A stretch of 64,000 nucleotides of DNA from Helicobacter cinaedi CCUG 18818 = ATCC BAA-847 (GTDB lineage Bacteria > Campylobacterota > Campylobacteria > Campylobacterales > Helicobacteraceae). Made by a program: the position numbers and the translations under genes. Shown here in pieces: positions 38,749-48,906 of the stretch. The notes under the pieces were generated by a model. That model made no database searches. It had not been told where the DNA came from and saw nothing but the letters and a program-made list of their open reading frames with translations. The stretch covers positions 507,318-571,317 of the forward strand of contig NZ_DS990391.1 in the NCBI RefSeq assembly GCF_000155475.1. The letters run 5' to 3'. Each line of letters opens with the position of its first letter. Positions within the stretch are counted from its first letter, which is position 1.

Positions 38749-40532
38749 TGAGTTTGCGTTATAAATTCCTTATCATCTTTTTTGTTGTTGTGTGGCTTAT
38801 TATCTGTATGCGTTTATTTGTGATAAATGTCATCAATCACGAGTATTATGAAAAATTTGCCGAGAAAAATGCCATACGCACAGAAGTGCTTTTACCTATG
38901 CGAGGGCTTATCCTTGATAGGAATAATGAACCTTTAGCCATTAATGAGATAGGTTTTTCTATCTCGCTTATTCCTAAGATTCGCAATAAGCAAATTATAG
39001 AATCTGAAGTGGATAAAATTGTCTCTTTTCTCCCACATTTAGATAAAGATGAGCTTATAGATACATATAACAAAAACAACCACGCTTATAATCACGCCCC
39101 TGTGGAGCTAGTAGGCTTTGTCCCTTATGCACAAATGCTCAATATCTATGCGTATTTGAAACGCTCTTCAAATATCATTATTACCGCTAATAGCAAACGA
39201 CTTTATCCCAATGAGAGTGCGGCTTCACATGTGATTGGCTATGTGGCAAAGGCAAATGATAATGATATACAGAAAAATCCCCTTTCGCAATACAGTAAAG
39301 TCATAGGCAAAGATGGCATTGAAAAAACCTATAATACATATTTGCAAGGTGAAGCGGGGTATAGAAAATCTCAAATCAACTCCTTGTATAAACAAGTGCA
39401 ACTTTTACAAGAAGATGATGTGCTAAAACGCAATGATTTGCGTCTCTCGCTTGATTTAAAATTGCAAGAAAGCATTGATAGGGACTTTGAGTTTCACTCT
39501 GGAGCAGTGATTGTAATGAATGTGCATAATGGCGAGATTCTAGCTGCTGGAAGCTACCCGGAGTATAATATTAATCTTTTTGTTGATGGTATTAGCCATA
39601 AAAATTGGCAGGAGCTTACAGAAAATATTCATAAACCTTTGATTAATAAGCTTGTGTATGGACGCTATCCGCCCGGCTCGGTTATCAAAATGGGTATGGT
39701 TTTAGCATTTTTAGAGTTTGCCGGGATAACTGAGCATAGTGTCATTCAAACACCACCCTATATTGAATTTGGTAATCGTAAATTCCGCGATTGGAAGGCT
39801 TCTGGACACGGTAGCTCTGATGCAATAAAGGCAATTAGAGAATCTGTTGATGTGTATTTTTACACGCTTTCACAAAGAGCAGGTATTGAAAATATGGCAA
39901 GTGTGCTAAGCCAAATGGGTATAGGCGAACTCACCGGCATTGACATTCCAAATGAAGTTAAAGGCATTCTGCCAAGTCCGGAGTGGAAGCTCCGCCGATA
40001 TGGGGAGCAATGGTATGGTGGCGATACGATTACCACCTCCATCGGGCAGGGCTATTTTCTCTCAACCCCTATGCAGATTGCAAGATATACCGCACTTATT
40101 GCTTCAGGCAAACTTGTAACGCCACATTTTGCAAAAGATTTTAATAATGAACCTGCAAGGTTTGAATCTAAAGATGTTTTGAATGAGTTTCAAAAATCAA
40201 AGCTTGATGTGCTAAAAAAAGGAATGTATCAAGTATGTTCTGTCCCGGGTGGAACGGCATATTTTCGCACACAAGGGACAAAAGTAAAACTTGCGTGTAA
40301 GACGGGCACGGCTCAAGTTGTTGGGATTCCACAAGATATTCAAAGACGCGTGAGAGAAGCAGATATGGAGTATTTTCATCGCTCTCATTCGTGGATTACC
40401 GCATTTTTACCCTATGAGAATCCACAATATGCGGTAACAATTCTTATAGAACACGGCGGAAGTGGGGGGAATGGCGGACCATTGCTTGTAAAAATCGCCA
40501 ATAAACTTAAAGAGCTTGGCTATGTTAAATAA
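38745..40532 (+). CDS. mrdA: penicillin-binding protein 2 (elongasome transpeptidase)
   Basis: 595 residues. One N-terminal membrane helix (FLIIFFVVVWLIICMRLFVI), a pedestal domain with MRGLILDRNNEPLA, and the transpeptidase domain: active-site SVIK (Ser312, in PPGSVIKMG), SVD (367-369) and KTGTAQ (519-524). It cross-links peptidoglycan during cell elongation and helical growth. It is the last gene of the kdsC-mrdA overlapping chain; pseB follows after 30 bases. Confidence 0.94.
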   Translation: MMSLRYKFLIIFFVVVWLIICMRLFVINVINHEYYEKFAEKNAIRTEVLLPMRGLILDRNNEPLAINEIGFSISLIPKIRNKQIIESEVDKIVSFLPHLDKDELIDTYNKNNHAYNHAPVELVGFVPYAQMLNIYAYLKRSSNIIITANSKRLYPNESAASHVIGYVAKANDNDIQKNPLSQYSKVIGKDGIEKTYNTYLQGEAGYRKSQINSLYKQVQLLQEDDVLKRNDLRLSLDLKLQESIDRDFEFHSGAVIVMNVHNGEILAAGSYPEYNINLFVDGISHKNWQELTENIHKPLINKLVYGRYPPGSVIKMGMVLAFLEFAGITEHSVIQTPPYIEFGNRKFRDWKASGHGSSDAIKAIRESVDVYFYTLSQRAGIENMASVLSQMGIGELTGIDIPNEVKGILPSPEWKLRRYGEQWYGGDTITTSIGQGYFLSTPMQIARYTALIASGKLVTPHFAKDFNNEPARFESKDVLNEFQKSKLDVLKKGMYQVCSVPGGTAYFRTQGTKVKLACKTGTAQVVGIPQDIQRRVREADMEYFHRSHSWITAFLPYENPQYAVTILIEHGGSGGNGGPLLVKIANKLKELGYVK

Positions 40533-41552
<1,020 letters not shown>

Positions 41553-41588
41553 TAAAATTTTAAGCCATTTATTAGAAAACAAAAAATA

Positions 41589-41594
41589 TAATTC
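41589..41594 (+). promoter_or_regulatory. -10 element of the ferritin gene
   Basis: TATAAT in the AT-rich gap, about 32 bases before the ferritin ATG, which itself follows AAAGGAG. No clear Fur box could be picked out by eye. Confidence 0.45.
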
Positions 41595-41626
41595 CGCGTT
41601 TTTAAATTCTCATTAAAGGAGTCAAA

Positions 41627-42118
41627 ATGATTAAGACGGAAATTGTAAAAATGCTTAACGAGCAAATTGCAAAAGAAATGTATGCGGCAAATCTCTACTT
41701 GAGTATGAGTTCTTGGTGCTATGAAAATAGCTTTGATGGTGCGGGGTTATTCCTATTCCAACACGCTGATGAAGAAAGCGGACACGCAAAGCGTCTTATT
41801 ACTTATCTTAATGAAACAGATTCTAAAGTAAGTATCGCTCAAATCACCGCTCCTGAATCTAGCTTTAGCGGGTTGCTTGATGTGTTTGAAAAAACTTACG
41901 CACACGAACAAAAAATCACGCAATCCATTAACGAGCTTGTGGATTTTACATTACAGAGCAAGGACTATGCGACTTTCAACTTCTTGCAATGGTATGTGAG
42001 CGAACAACACGAGGAAGAAGCACTCTTTAGGGGCATTGTGGATAAGATTAAGCTCATTGGCTCAAATGGCGATGGTCCTTACCTTGCAGATAGATTCATT
42101 AAAGAACTCTCAAAATAA
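41627..42118 (+). CDS. ftnA: non-haem ferritin
   Basis: 163 residues, bacterial FtnA/Pfr type. Ferroxidase ligands Glu17 (AKEMYAANLYL), Glu50 and His53 (DEESGHAKR), and a later HEQK/EQHEEE set are in place. It forms a 24-mer that oxidises and stores iron in the cytoplasm. Own promoter upstream. A 9-bp hairpin follows at 42137-42157. Confidence 0.93.
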   Translation: MIKTEIVKMLNEQIAKEMYAANLYLSMSSWCYENSFDGAGLFLFQHADEESGHAKRLITYLNETDSKVSIAQITAPESSFSGLLDVFEKTYAHEQKITQSINELVDFTLQSKDYATFNFLQWYVSEQHEEEALFRGIVDKIKLIGSNGDGPYLADRFIKELSK

Positions 42119-42136
42119 CTAAAAAATAAGCTCTTC

Positions 42137-42157
42137 TGTGCTAGATTCTCTAGCACA
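42137..42157. terminator. hairpin between ferritin and coaBC
   Basis: TGTGCTAGA, a 3-base loop, then TCTAGCACA: a perfect 9-bp stem. No T-run follows; instead AAAGGAGAG, the coaBC ribosome site, begins 3 bases later. It may protect the ferritin mRNA 3' end or tune coaBC translation. Confidence 0.45.
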
Positions 42158-42170
42158 TAAAGGAGAGTGA

Positions 42171-43415
42171 ATGCAACATATTTTCCACAATAAAAATGTC
42201 CTTATTCTCATAAGTGGCTCAATCGCCGCATACAAAATGCTTGATTGTATCTCACAGCTGAAAAAATATAATGCTAACATCAAGGTTGTAATGAGCAAAG
42301 AAGCTTGTAAATTTGTTAACCCCTTAAGCTTTGAAGCAATGAGCGGGAATCTTGTCCTAACTGAACATAATCAATCGTGGGTTACTCAATCAAATGTAGT
42401 AAATGGGGCAAATCATATCGCTTATGCAAGGTGGGCGGATATTGTCCTTATAGCACCAGCCAGTGCCAATAGTATTGCTAAAATCGCTTGTGGCATAGCC
42501 GATAATGTCTTGCTTACCACACTCCTAGCTACAAGGGCAAAAAAGCTTATCGCCCCTGCGATGAATACGGCTATGCTAGAATCTCCGCAAACTCAAGCCA
42601 ATCTCACTACACTTAAAAATCTAGGCTTTGAATGTATAGAATCTCGCTCAAGCCTTTTAGCCTGTGGGGAGATGGGAGATGGGGCGTTAGCGGAGATTGA
42701 TGAGATTATTTTTAGACTTGCTCGTGGGCTACATACAAATGTATTTTGGCAGGGCAGAGATGTCATTATTAGCGGCGGTGGCTCAAAAGAGAGCATTGAT
42801 GAGGTGCGATTTATCTCAAATCATAGCAGTGGCAAACAAGCAAGTGCCTTGGCTATCGCATTCTATACACTTGGAGCAAAGGTGAGTTTTGTTTCAAGCG
42901 TTTTCCCTTGTCCATTGCCAAAGCAGATTACGCAGATTGCAGCCCAAAGTGTTGCTGATTTTCACACGGAGATTCACAAACTTATTAAACAAGCAGAATC
43001 TAAGCCCTTTGTCTTTATGGCAGCAGCCTTGGCTGATTATGCTCCCAAGCCACAAAAAAGCAAACTTAAAAAAGAGCAGGTGGGCGAGACACTCACATTG
43101 CAATGCTTTCAAACACAAGATGTGTTATTCTCCATTTCGCTAGAATCTGCGTATAAAATAGGCTTTAAAGCCGAGATGGATAGGGCGAATGCCCCGCATT
43201 ATGCGAAAACTATGCTAGATTCTAAGCAATGCGATATGGTGTGTCTTAATGTCATAGGGGAGCAAAATCCCTTTGGTGCGAATAGCAACACGATAAATAT
43301 TTTCACACACGACTTTACTCAAGGTGCAAGTGGCTCAAAACTTGAAGTCGCCTTTAGCATAGCCAAAGCCTGTGAAAGCCTTACAAAGCCTAGCAATGAT
43401 TCAAAAAATCGCTAA
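42171..43415 (+). CDS. coaBC: bifunctional phosphopantothenoylcysteine decarboxylase/synthase
   Basis: 414 residues. The CoaC half (1-180) has LILISGSIAAYK, SANSIAKIACGIADN, APAMNTAMLESP and LACGEMGDGAL, the flavin and active-site blocks. The CoaB half has ISGGGSKESIDEVRFISNHSSGKQ, AAALADYAP and VCLNVI. It makes 4'-phosphopantetheine in CoA synthesis. The 3' end overlaps the next gene. Confidence 0.93.
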   Translation: MQHIFHNKNVLILISGSIAAYKMLDCISQLKKYNANIKVVMSKEACKFVNPLSFEAMSGNLVLTEHNQSWVTQSNVVNGANHIAYARWADIVLIAPASANSIAKIACGIADNVLLTTLLATRAKKLIAPAMNTAMLESPQTQANLTTLKNLGFECIESRSSLLACGEMGDGALAEIDEIIFRLARGLHTNVFWQGRDVIISGGGSKESIDEVRFISNHSSGKQASALAIAFYTLGAKVSFVSSVFPCPLPKQITQIAAQSVADFHTEIHKLIKQAESKPFVFMAAALADYAPKPQKSKLKKEQVGETLTLQCFQTQDVLFSISLESAYKIGFKAEMDRANAPHYAKTMLDSKQCDMVCLNVIGEQNPFGANSNTINIFTHDFTQGASGSKLEVAFSIAKACESLTKPSNDSKNR

Positions 43416-44121
43416 TTTAGCTCAAAATCTTAAAGTCTCTAGCCCCACGACCTATAATGCCGCCCTGCCTATGCTGATTAAAGTCTTAGCACAAACAAAG
43501 GGGGACACCTATCTTTTACAAGTAGGTTCAAAGCAGATTCAAAGTAAAAGCCACAAAGAGCTTTTTATCGGGCAGAAGTATTGGGGCGAAATGGGGAAAA
43601 GCTCACTAGGGCATATCACTTTAAGAAATCTTATTCCGCAACCAAATCTTTTAGAATCTTTTAGCAAAGCCCCTTTGCAGTTTAGTTTGCAGGATTTGCA
43701 GGAATTAGGGGAGCAAAAGGACATATTTGAAGGATTTAAAGACTTTTTAAGTCAAAAATTAGCTACTTCTCAAAGCAAGGAAGAGTTTTTATTTTTAAGT
43801 AATCTCCTGCTTGGACTAAAAAGCGGGGTGCTAAGCCTTGCTATTGCTGAAAAAAATGAGATTTTACAAATGAAAAAGGTAGAGGCAAATACGATGCGAT
43901 TTAGTGCGATAATGCATTCCCTTGGCATTATTGAAGGCGAGATAAGCATAACAAAGGGCGGAAATACTCTAAGTCTCAAAGTGATGTATGAAAGCACAAA
44001 GGTTTTGCTGGAAAAAAATCTTTCACTCCTTAAAGGCTTTAAGTTAAGTAAAATCACTCTAGATTCTAGTCTTAAGCCCTTGTATGAGTTTAAGGAAAGT
44101 TTGCTTGATGTGCGTGGCTAA
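43396..44121 (+). CDS. conserved hypothetical protein after coaBC
   Basis: About 241 residues from ATG 43396 (an in-frame start at 43372 lies deeper in coaBC). No signal peptide or membrane helix. Predicted mixed alpha/beta with LLQVGSKQIQSKS and a hydrophilic helix-rich middle; ENLSLLKGFKLSKITLD near the end. I recognise no domain. A similar-size gene follows coaBC in H. pylori. It overlaps coaBC by 20 bases and is probably co-translated. Confidence 0.55.
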   Translation: MIQKIANLAQNLKVSSPTTYNAALPMLIKVLAQTKGDTYLLQVGSKQIQSKSHKELFIGQKYWGEMGKSSLGHITLRNLIPQPNLLESFSKAPLQFSLQDLQELGEQKDIFEGFKDFLSQKLATSQSKEEFLFLSNLLLGLKSGVLSLAIAEKNEILQMKKVEANTMRFSAIMHSLGIIEGEISITKGGNTLSLKVMYESTKVLLEKNLSLLKGFKLSKITLDSSLKPLYEFKESLLDVRG

Positions 44122-44142
44122 AACAACTTAAAAGGAGTAAAA

Positions 44143-47100
44143 ATGACAACACAATACAGAGACTTTGAAGGCTTTATAACAGAAGCAAGGGAAATATTTA
44201 AAGATAGAATCTACACGGACTATCTCCGCCGATTTGCTTATGGGATTGATGCCTCTTGCTATGCGTATGTGCCGCGTGTGGTGGTTAGAGCGGTGAATGA
44301 AAATGAAATCATCAATCTTTTTACACTTAGTCAAAAATATAATACCCCACTCACATTTAGAGCCGCAGGGACGAGTTTAAGCGGACAGGCTTGTAGTGAT
44401 TCTGTGCTAGTGTTAGCCAATGCGTTTTGGCAGGATATTGAGATTATCGGCAATGCGGAGAGTATAAAATGTAGTTGTGGCGTGATTGGCATAGAAGCAA
44501 ATGAAACCTTAAAGCCCTATGGCAAAAAGATAGGACCAGATCCAGCGACTATTAATAATGCAATGATTGGTGGAATCTTTTCAAACAACTCTAGCGGTAT
44601 GTGCTGTGGCGTAAAGCAAAATAGCTATAACACCATAAAATCCGCACGATTTATCCTGCATAATGGCACGATCCTTGATACAAGTGAGAATGCTAAACCA
44701 AATGAAAGCATAGAATCCTTTTTACAAACGCATAAAGATAAGGCAGATTCACTTCTAGCCTTGCGTAAAGAAATATTGCAAGACACGGAGCTTTGTGAGC
44801 TTATCAAAAGAAAATTTGCTATCAAAAATACCACCGGTTATAGTATCAACGCCCTGCTAGATTTTAGTGAAATTAAAGACATCATCAATCATCTTTTTAT
44901 CGGTGCGGAGGGGACTTTGGGTTTTGTGTCTTTGGTGGAATATGAATGCGTAGAAGACTATGCTTACAAAGCGTGTGCCTTGCTTTTTTATGAAAATTTA
45001 GCTCTTGGGGCAAAGGCGGTTGAGATTCTAGCAGGGAATGAAAGCCTTGTGAGTGCGGCGGAGATTATGGACTATGCGTGTTTAGATTCTGCTAGGGGCT
45101 TGGAAAACGCACCGCGTGAGTTAGAGAGAATAGAGAGTGGGGCTTGTGCGATTTTGGTGCAGTTAGAATCTAGCACACAAAAGGAGCTAGTTTCTAAAAT
45201 CGCTCATATAAGCAAGGAGTTAGAATCTGTGCCAAGCCTTTTTGGCGTACATTTTAGCAGTGATGAAAAGCTTATGGCGTCTTGGTGGAAAATCCGCAAA
45301 GCCCTTTTGCCCTTAGCAGCGGGGAGTCGCCCAAGTGGAAGCATTGTCATCACTGAAGATATTTGCTTCCCTATATCCACTTTCGCACAAGGCATAGATT
45401 CTATAACTAAGCTTTTTGATAGATTTAACTTTCAAGGTATTATCTTTGGACACGCTTTAAGTGGGAATGTGCATTTTATCATCACGCCTAATCTTAACGA
45501 TGAAAAGGAGAGCCAAGCGTTTGGGGAGTTTATGGAAGCGATGGTAGATTCTGTCATTGCCTTGCAGGGTAGCACAAAGGCAGAGCACGGCACAGGGCGT
45601 ATGATAGCCCCATTTGTGGAAAAAGAGTGGGGTGCGAAAGCGTATGCTATAAATCGCAGGATAAAAGAGATTTTTGACCCACATAGCCTTATCAATCCTG
45701 ATGTTATTATTAGCGATAATCCCCAAATCCACACACAAAATCTCAAGCAAAGCAGCGAGGTAGAGGACTTTATCGATCAATGTATGGAATGTGGATTCTG
45801 TGAGAAAGTCTGCCCTAGTAGAAATCTTACTTTGACGCCAAGGCAGAGAATAGCGGTGCGAAAAGAAATCGCAAGGCTAGAGGCTTTGCTTGGCGTGGAT
45901 TCTATGGATTCTAAAAGTGTTATGGAATCTGGTGCAGAGACACGAAGCGAAGCAATCGCTGATTTAAGAGCCAAGCCACAAAAATCAATCACTACAAATG
46001 CGGAAGGATTTTGCGATGATTTTGGGAGTTTTCAAGGTGGAGGCGAAGGGAGTTTGCTAAAGGCAAATGACCGATCCGACACCGCAGAATCTGCCAAAAG
46101 CACGCAAAAGCCAACGCATATAAAAGCAATACTAAAAGAGTTAAAACAGGGCTATCAATACTTTGGCATCGACACCTGTGCCACCTGCTCTATGTGCTCT
46201 CTCTCCTGCCCCCTAGAAATTGATAGCGGTAAAATCGCCTCCAAACTTAGCCCTGCCACAAAAGGCATATTTTCACGCTTTGTTGCTACACAGAGTGCCG
46301 AGCATTTTAGCACCACTCTTAGCCTTGCTAAAGGGGGCTTACGCATAGCAAACTTTAGCTCTAATATGTTGGGCAAAAATACACTAAGCAATTTAAGCAA
46401 AAAGATAAAGTTTCTGCCCTATATCCCAAGCTCACTGCCTAGGGCAAATGCCTATCGCCTAGAATCCAAGCTAGATTTTACAAGCAACGCACAATCCCAA
46501 GTGGCAATTATATATTTTAGCACTTGTATCAATCGCTCCTTTGCCCCGCAATCAAGCTTGAAAGATACAAGAGCCTTGCAAGAAGTCTTTGAATCTTTGT
46601 GCAAAAAAGCTAATGTGAGTGTGGTGTATCCGCATAATCTTAGTAATCTCTGCTGTGGCAAGGCGTATAAAGACTATCCACAAAGTGCAGAAGCCAAACG
46701 CAAGGAAGTGTATAAGGCATTAGATTCTACTATGAGAGAATTACAAAGCAAAGGTGTAGAGCAAATCCATATCGTGTGCGATCATAGTGCGTGTAGCTAT
46801 GAGCTAAAAAATGGGCTAAAAGAGCTAGATTCTACTCTCACCATTTTAGATATGCCCGAATGCATAGAATCTACTCTTTTGCCTCGCCTACATATCACGC
46901 CTTTAGATGAGGATATTGCCCTTTATGCGATGTGTGCTACAAGAAAGGGCAAATGGGATAAGTCTCTAAAATCTATTGCCAAAACCTGCACGAATGGCGA
47001 AGCTATAGTGCATTCTAAAACGCAGTGTTGTGGCTTTGCAGGAAACAAGGGCTTTATTTGCAGTGAGTTAAATGCTTCAGCTTTGCGGGAGTTAAGTGAG

Positions 47101-47355
47101 TTTTATGCAGATAAGCAAAAAGGGTATTTGGCTTGTGGGCTAGAATCCCAAATAGAGAGTGAAAAAATGGATTCTAGCGTAGAATCTACAAAAAAATCCG
47201 CCACGCACAATAACACCCAAAGCAACAAAACACAAAGGCATAGAAAACTACGACTTGGCTTTTCAAGCTCTAGCACTTGTGAAATAGGACTCAATGACAA
47301 AACAAATATTATTTGGCAAAATCTTATTTATCTTGTGGATAGGGTGAGCAAGTGA
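44143..47355 (+). CDS. FAD/Fe-S dehydrogenase, probable D-lactate-type 2-hydroxyacid dehydrogenase
   Basis: 1070 residues fusing three parts. First an FAD_binding_4 domain (FRAAGTSLSGQACSD, PDPATINNAMIGGIFSNNSSGM, IGAEGTLGFVSLVEYE) with the oxidase C-terminal domain (HGTGRMIAPFVEKEWG). Then two 4Fe-4S motifs (CMECGFCEKVCP at about 547 and CATCSMCSLSCP at about 678), then CCG-type Cys domains (CCGKAY, CCGFAGNKGF). The family oxidises D-lactate or similar acids and feeds electrons to quinone. A low-complexity insert of about 70 residues splits the two Fe-S motifs. Single gene with AAAGGAG site. Confidence 0.82.
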   Translation: MTTQYRDFEGFITEAREIFKDRIYTDYLRRFAYGIDASCYAYVPRVVVRAVNENEIINLFTLSQKYNTPLTFRAAGTSLSGQACSDSVLVLANAFWQDIEIIGNAESIKCSCGVIGIEANETLKPYGKKIGPDPATINNAMIGGIFSNNSSGMCCGVKQNSYNTIKSARFILHNGTILDTSENAKPNESIESFLQTHKDKADSLLALRKEILQDTELCELIKRKFAIKNTTGYSINALLDFSEIKDIINHLFIGAEGTLGFVSLVEYECVEDYAYKACALLFYENLALGAKAVEILAGNESLVSAAEIMDYACLDSARGLENAPRELERIESGACAILVQLESSTQKELVSKIAHISKELESVPSLFGVHFSSDEKLMASWWKIRKALLPLAAGSRPSGSIVITEDICFPISTFAQGIDSITKLFDRFNFQGIIFGHALSGNVHFIITPNLNDEKESQAFGEFMEAMVDSVIALQGSTKAEHGTGRMIAPFVEKEWGAKAYAINRRIKEIFDPHSLINPDVIISDNPQIHTQNLKQSSEVEDFIDQCMECGFCEKVCPSRNLTLTPRQRIAVRKEIARLEALLGVDSMDSKSVMESGAETRSEAIADLRAKPQKSITTNAEGFCDDFGSFQGGGEGSLLKANDRSDTAESAKSTQKPTHIKAILKELKQGYQYFGIDTCATCSMCSLSCPLEIDSGKIASKLSPATKGIFSRFVATQSAEHFSTTLSLAKGGLRIANFSSNMLGKNTLSNLSKKIKFLPYIPSSLPRANAYRLESKLDFTSNAQSQVAIIYFSTCINRSFAPQSSLKDTRALQEVFESLCKKANVSVVYPHNLSNLCCGKAYKDYPQSAEAKRKEVYKALDSTMRELQSKGVEQIHIVCDHSACSYELKNGLKELDSTLTILDMPECIESTLLPRLHITPLDEDIALYAMCATRKGKWDKSLKSIAKTCTNGEAIVHSKTQCCGFAGNKGFICSELNASALRELSEFYADKQKGYLACGLESQIESEKMDSSVESTKKSATHNNTQSNKTQRHRKLRLGFSSSSTCEIGLNDKTNIIWQNLIYLVDRVSK
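45895..46110. other. extra segment between the two Fe-S motifs of the dehydrogenase
   Basis: Codons about 585-655 encode a hydrophilic, Ser/Gly/Ala/Glu-rich stretch (SGAETRSEAIADLRA, DFGSFQGGGEGSLLKANDR) unlike the conserved flanks. Normal ferredoxin-type linkers in the family are much shorter. It may be an in-frame insertion or a fast-evolving linker. Confidence 0.4.
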
Positions 47356-47680
47356 GGGTGCAACCCTCAAAATCATCGGGTGCTTTCTCGTATGTTGCGT
47401 ATTTATCTATAAAATCATCAAGTTCAAAGTATAAATCACATAAACTAAGGACTGGTGGATAATCTCTCCACCACTCGCAATTTAATGAAACTATGAGAGG
47501 GTGCGACAGGTGAATCAAACTCTCAAACTCCGCATCACCCATAAAGATTCCTTTGAATTCTAGCTCGGTTTTAATGCGATTGCTCCAATAGGTAGTATAG
47601 TCTATCCATCGCTTAGATTCTGTATCATAATATTGAGGATATTCGTCTCCATAGTAATCTCCATAATCAGTAATCTCCAT
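47324..47680 (-). CDS. 3' half of a split acidic protein gene
   Basis: 118 residues from an ATG that lies inside a 16-bp tandem duplication. Aromatic and acidic: EITDYGDYYGDEYPQYYD, IDYTTYWSNRIKTELEF, SLNCEWWRDYPPVLSL. If one repeat copy is removed, this frame joins 47667-47870 to give one protein of 176 residues. Its stop overlaps the 3' end of the convergent FAD dehydrogenase. Family unknown. Confidence 0.5.
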   Translation of the reverse strand: MEITDYGDYYGDEYPQYYDTESKRWIDYTTYWSNRIKTELEFKGIFMGDAEFESLIHLSHPLIVSLNCEWWRDYPPVLSLCDLYFELDDFIDKYATYEKAPDDFEGCTLTCSPYPQDK

Positions 47681-47684
47681 AATC
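47653..47684. repeat. 16-bp perfect tandem duplication
   Basis: AGTAATCTCCATAATC occurs twice without a gap (47653-47668, 47669-47684). Sixteen is not a multiple of three, so the second copy shifts the frame of the gene it interrupts. Slippage back to one copy would restore the full gene. Confidence 0.9.
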
Positions 47685-47870
47685 CCACCACCACATTTCT
47701 GTATCGCACATATCTTCCCACAACTCTTGCTCTTCTGCTTCCTGCTTCATATTGTGGGGTTTATCCTGTGTTTCAAAGCAAATGCTTTGTGAATCTTCAT
47801 CTAGCACAGCCTTAAATGTAAAATCATCAGGCAAAGTCTTTAAAATTTCGCTCAATGTATGCTTATCCAT
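47667..47870 (-). CDS. 5' half of a split acidic protein gene
   Basis: 67 residues from ATG 47870, which follows GGGGGA; an in-frame start at 47903 lacks such a site. It reads MDKHTLSEILKTLPDDFTF, then an acidic region (EAEEQELWEDMCDTEMWWW), and stops at DYGDY because of the 16-bp duplication. It overlaps the 3' half by 14 bases. No known family. Confidence 0.5.
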   Translation of the reverse strand: MDKHTLSEILKTLPDDFTFKAVLDEDSQSICFETQDKPHNMKQEAEEQELWEDMCDTEMWWWDYGDY

Positions 47871-47909
47871 AGCTTCCCCCTTGATATGTGGATTAAAAAG
47901 CAAATCTAC

Positions 47910-48878
47910 TTATTGGTCGCGTTTTGTTTTCATATCGTGTTGTTTGACATATTCTTCCCTATCTTCATCACTCAAGTATTTATCATAATCCTGTGGCACA
48001 GGCTCTTCACGCTTGCCTTTTGTATCTTTTATAATATCATCTAGTAGCTTTTTAAAATCATCATTTATCCTGCCTAGCTCATCAAGCATTGAAATATCAA
48101 TATCTTCTCGCCTTTTAGCTGGAAAAAGAATCTCCCACTCTTCATTGTCTGTGCCAAAGTTAATAACGCCAATGCCAAATCGTGCATTAAGCTTCCTTAG
48201 CTCATCTTTTATGCTAGGCTCTATGGGTCTAAACACCGCTAAATATCCATAGTTCGCCCAGCTGGAGTTTGACACCGCTTGGAAATATATCTTTTTCAAA
48301 TCAGCGGCGGATTTTATCTCTACTTTTAGCTCAAATGAGTAAAACTCTATTTTTGGGTAATTGAATGTATGGATAAACTCTAATATCTCTCTTTGGCATT
48401 TGCTTTCTTTAAAGTCTTGGATACTAAATTTCACTCCTACAATATCAGGGTGAATCCACTCATTTATGCCTTTTTCACGCTTTTGGCTTTTCTCGTGGAA
48501 AATTGTCTTACAAAAGAGATTAAGCTCATCTCTAGCAAATTTCACAAATAGTGGGTGGAGAGAGCGTTCAAGCTGCTCTTTACTTGCTTTGTCATTCTCA
48601 TTTTCTTGTGGGTCGTTTGCAACTTCAGGGACTATGGCTTGATGTTTGCCTGTGATACCAAAGAGTGTGGGAGACTTTGAAAATGCAAAAATATTGTAGG
48701 CTTTACGCCTTATTGGTGAGTGTAAGGCAACTGATAAGGCTTGTTTTCTAGCGTTTTCACTCTCTAGCTTTTTGTCTAAGCCTTTTTGCTTGGCTAGATT
48801 CCATATTTGCCCAAGTTGCAAAGGCGTAGCAGAATCTAGTAGCACTTCTTGTGCGAGATGAAGATAAGTGTAAGACAT
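47910..48878 (-). CDS. HARE-HTH protein with PD-(D/E)XK-like C-terminal domain (HrgA/COG2958-like)
   Basis: 322 residues. The first 75 residues form a HARE-HTH winged helix (YTYLHLAQEVLLDSATPLQ, SVALHSPIRRKAYNIFAF). This domain is shared by RNA polymerase delta, ASXL proteins and restriction enzymes. The C-terminal part has HPDIVG followed by the strand FYSFELKVEIKSAADLKK, an arrangement like the PD...ExK nuclease core, then GYLAVFRP. H. pylori HrgA, which replaces a restriction gene in some strains, seems to be of this kind. A solitary restriction-like or defence nuclease is likely; activity is inference. Confidence 0.6.
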   Translation of the reverse strand: MSYTYLHLAQEVLLDSATPLQLGQIWNLAKQKGLDKKLESENARKQALSVALHSPIRRKAYNIFAFSKSPTLFGITGKHQAIVPEVANDPQENENDKASKEQLERSLHPLFVKFARDELNLFCKTIFHEKSQKREKGINEWIHPDIVGVKFSIQDFKESKCQREILEFIHTFNYPKIEFYSFELKVEIKSAADLKKIYFQAVSNSSWANYGYLAVFRPIEPSIKDELRKLNARFGIGVINFGTDNEEWEILFPAKRREDIDISMLDELGRINDDFKKLLDDIIKDTKGKREEPVPQDYDKYLSDEDREEYVKQHDMKTKRDQ

Positions 48879-48906
48879 AGGAACTCCTTTTTTTGTGTTG
48901 TTAATC

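Noticed and set aside
44625-45992. Minus-strand frames within the FAD dehydrogenase
   Set aside because: Shadows of a conserved 1070-codon gene with no own start signals.
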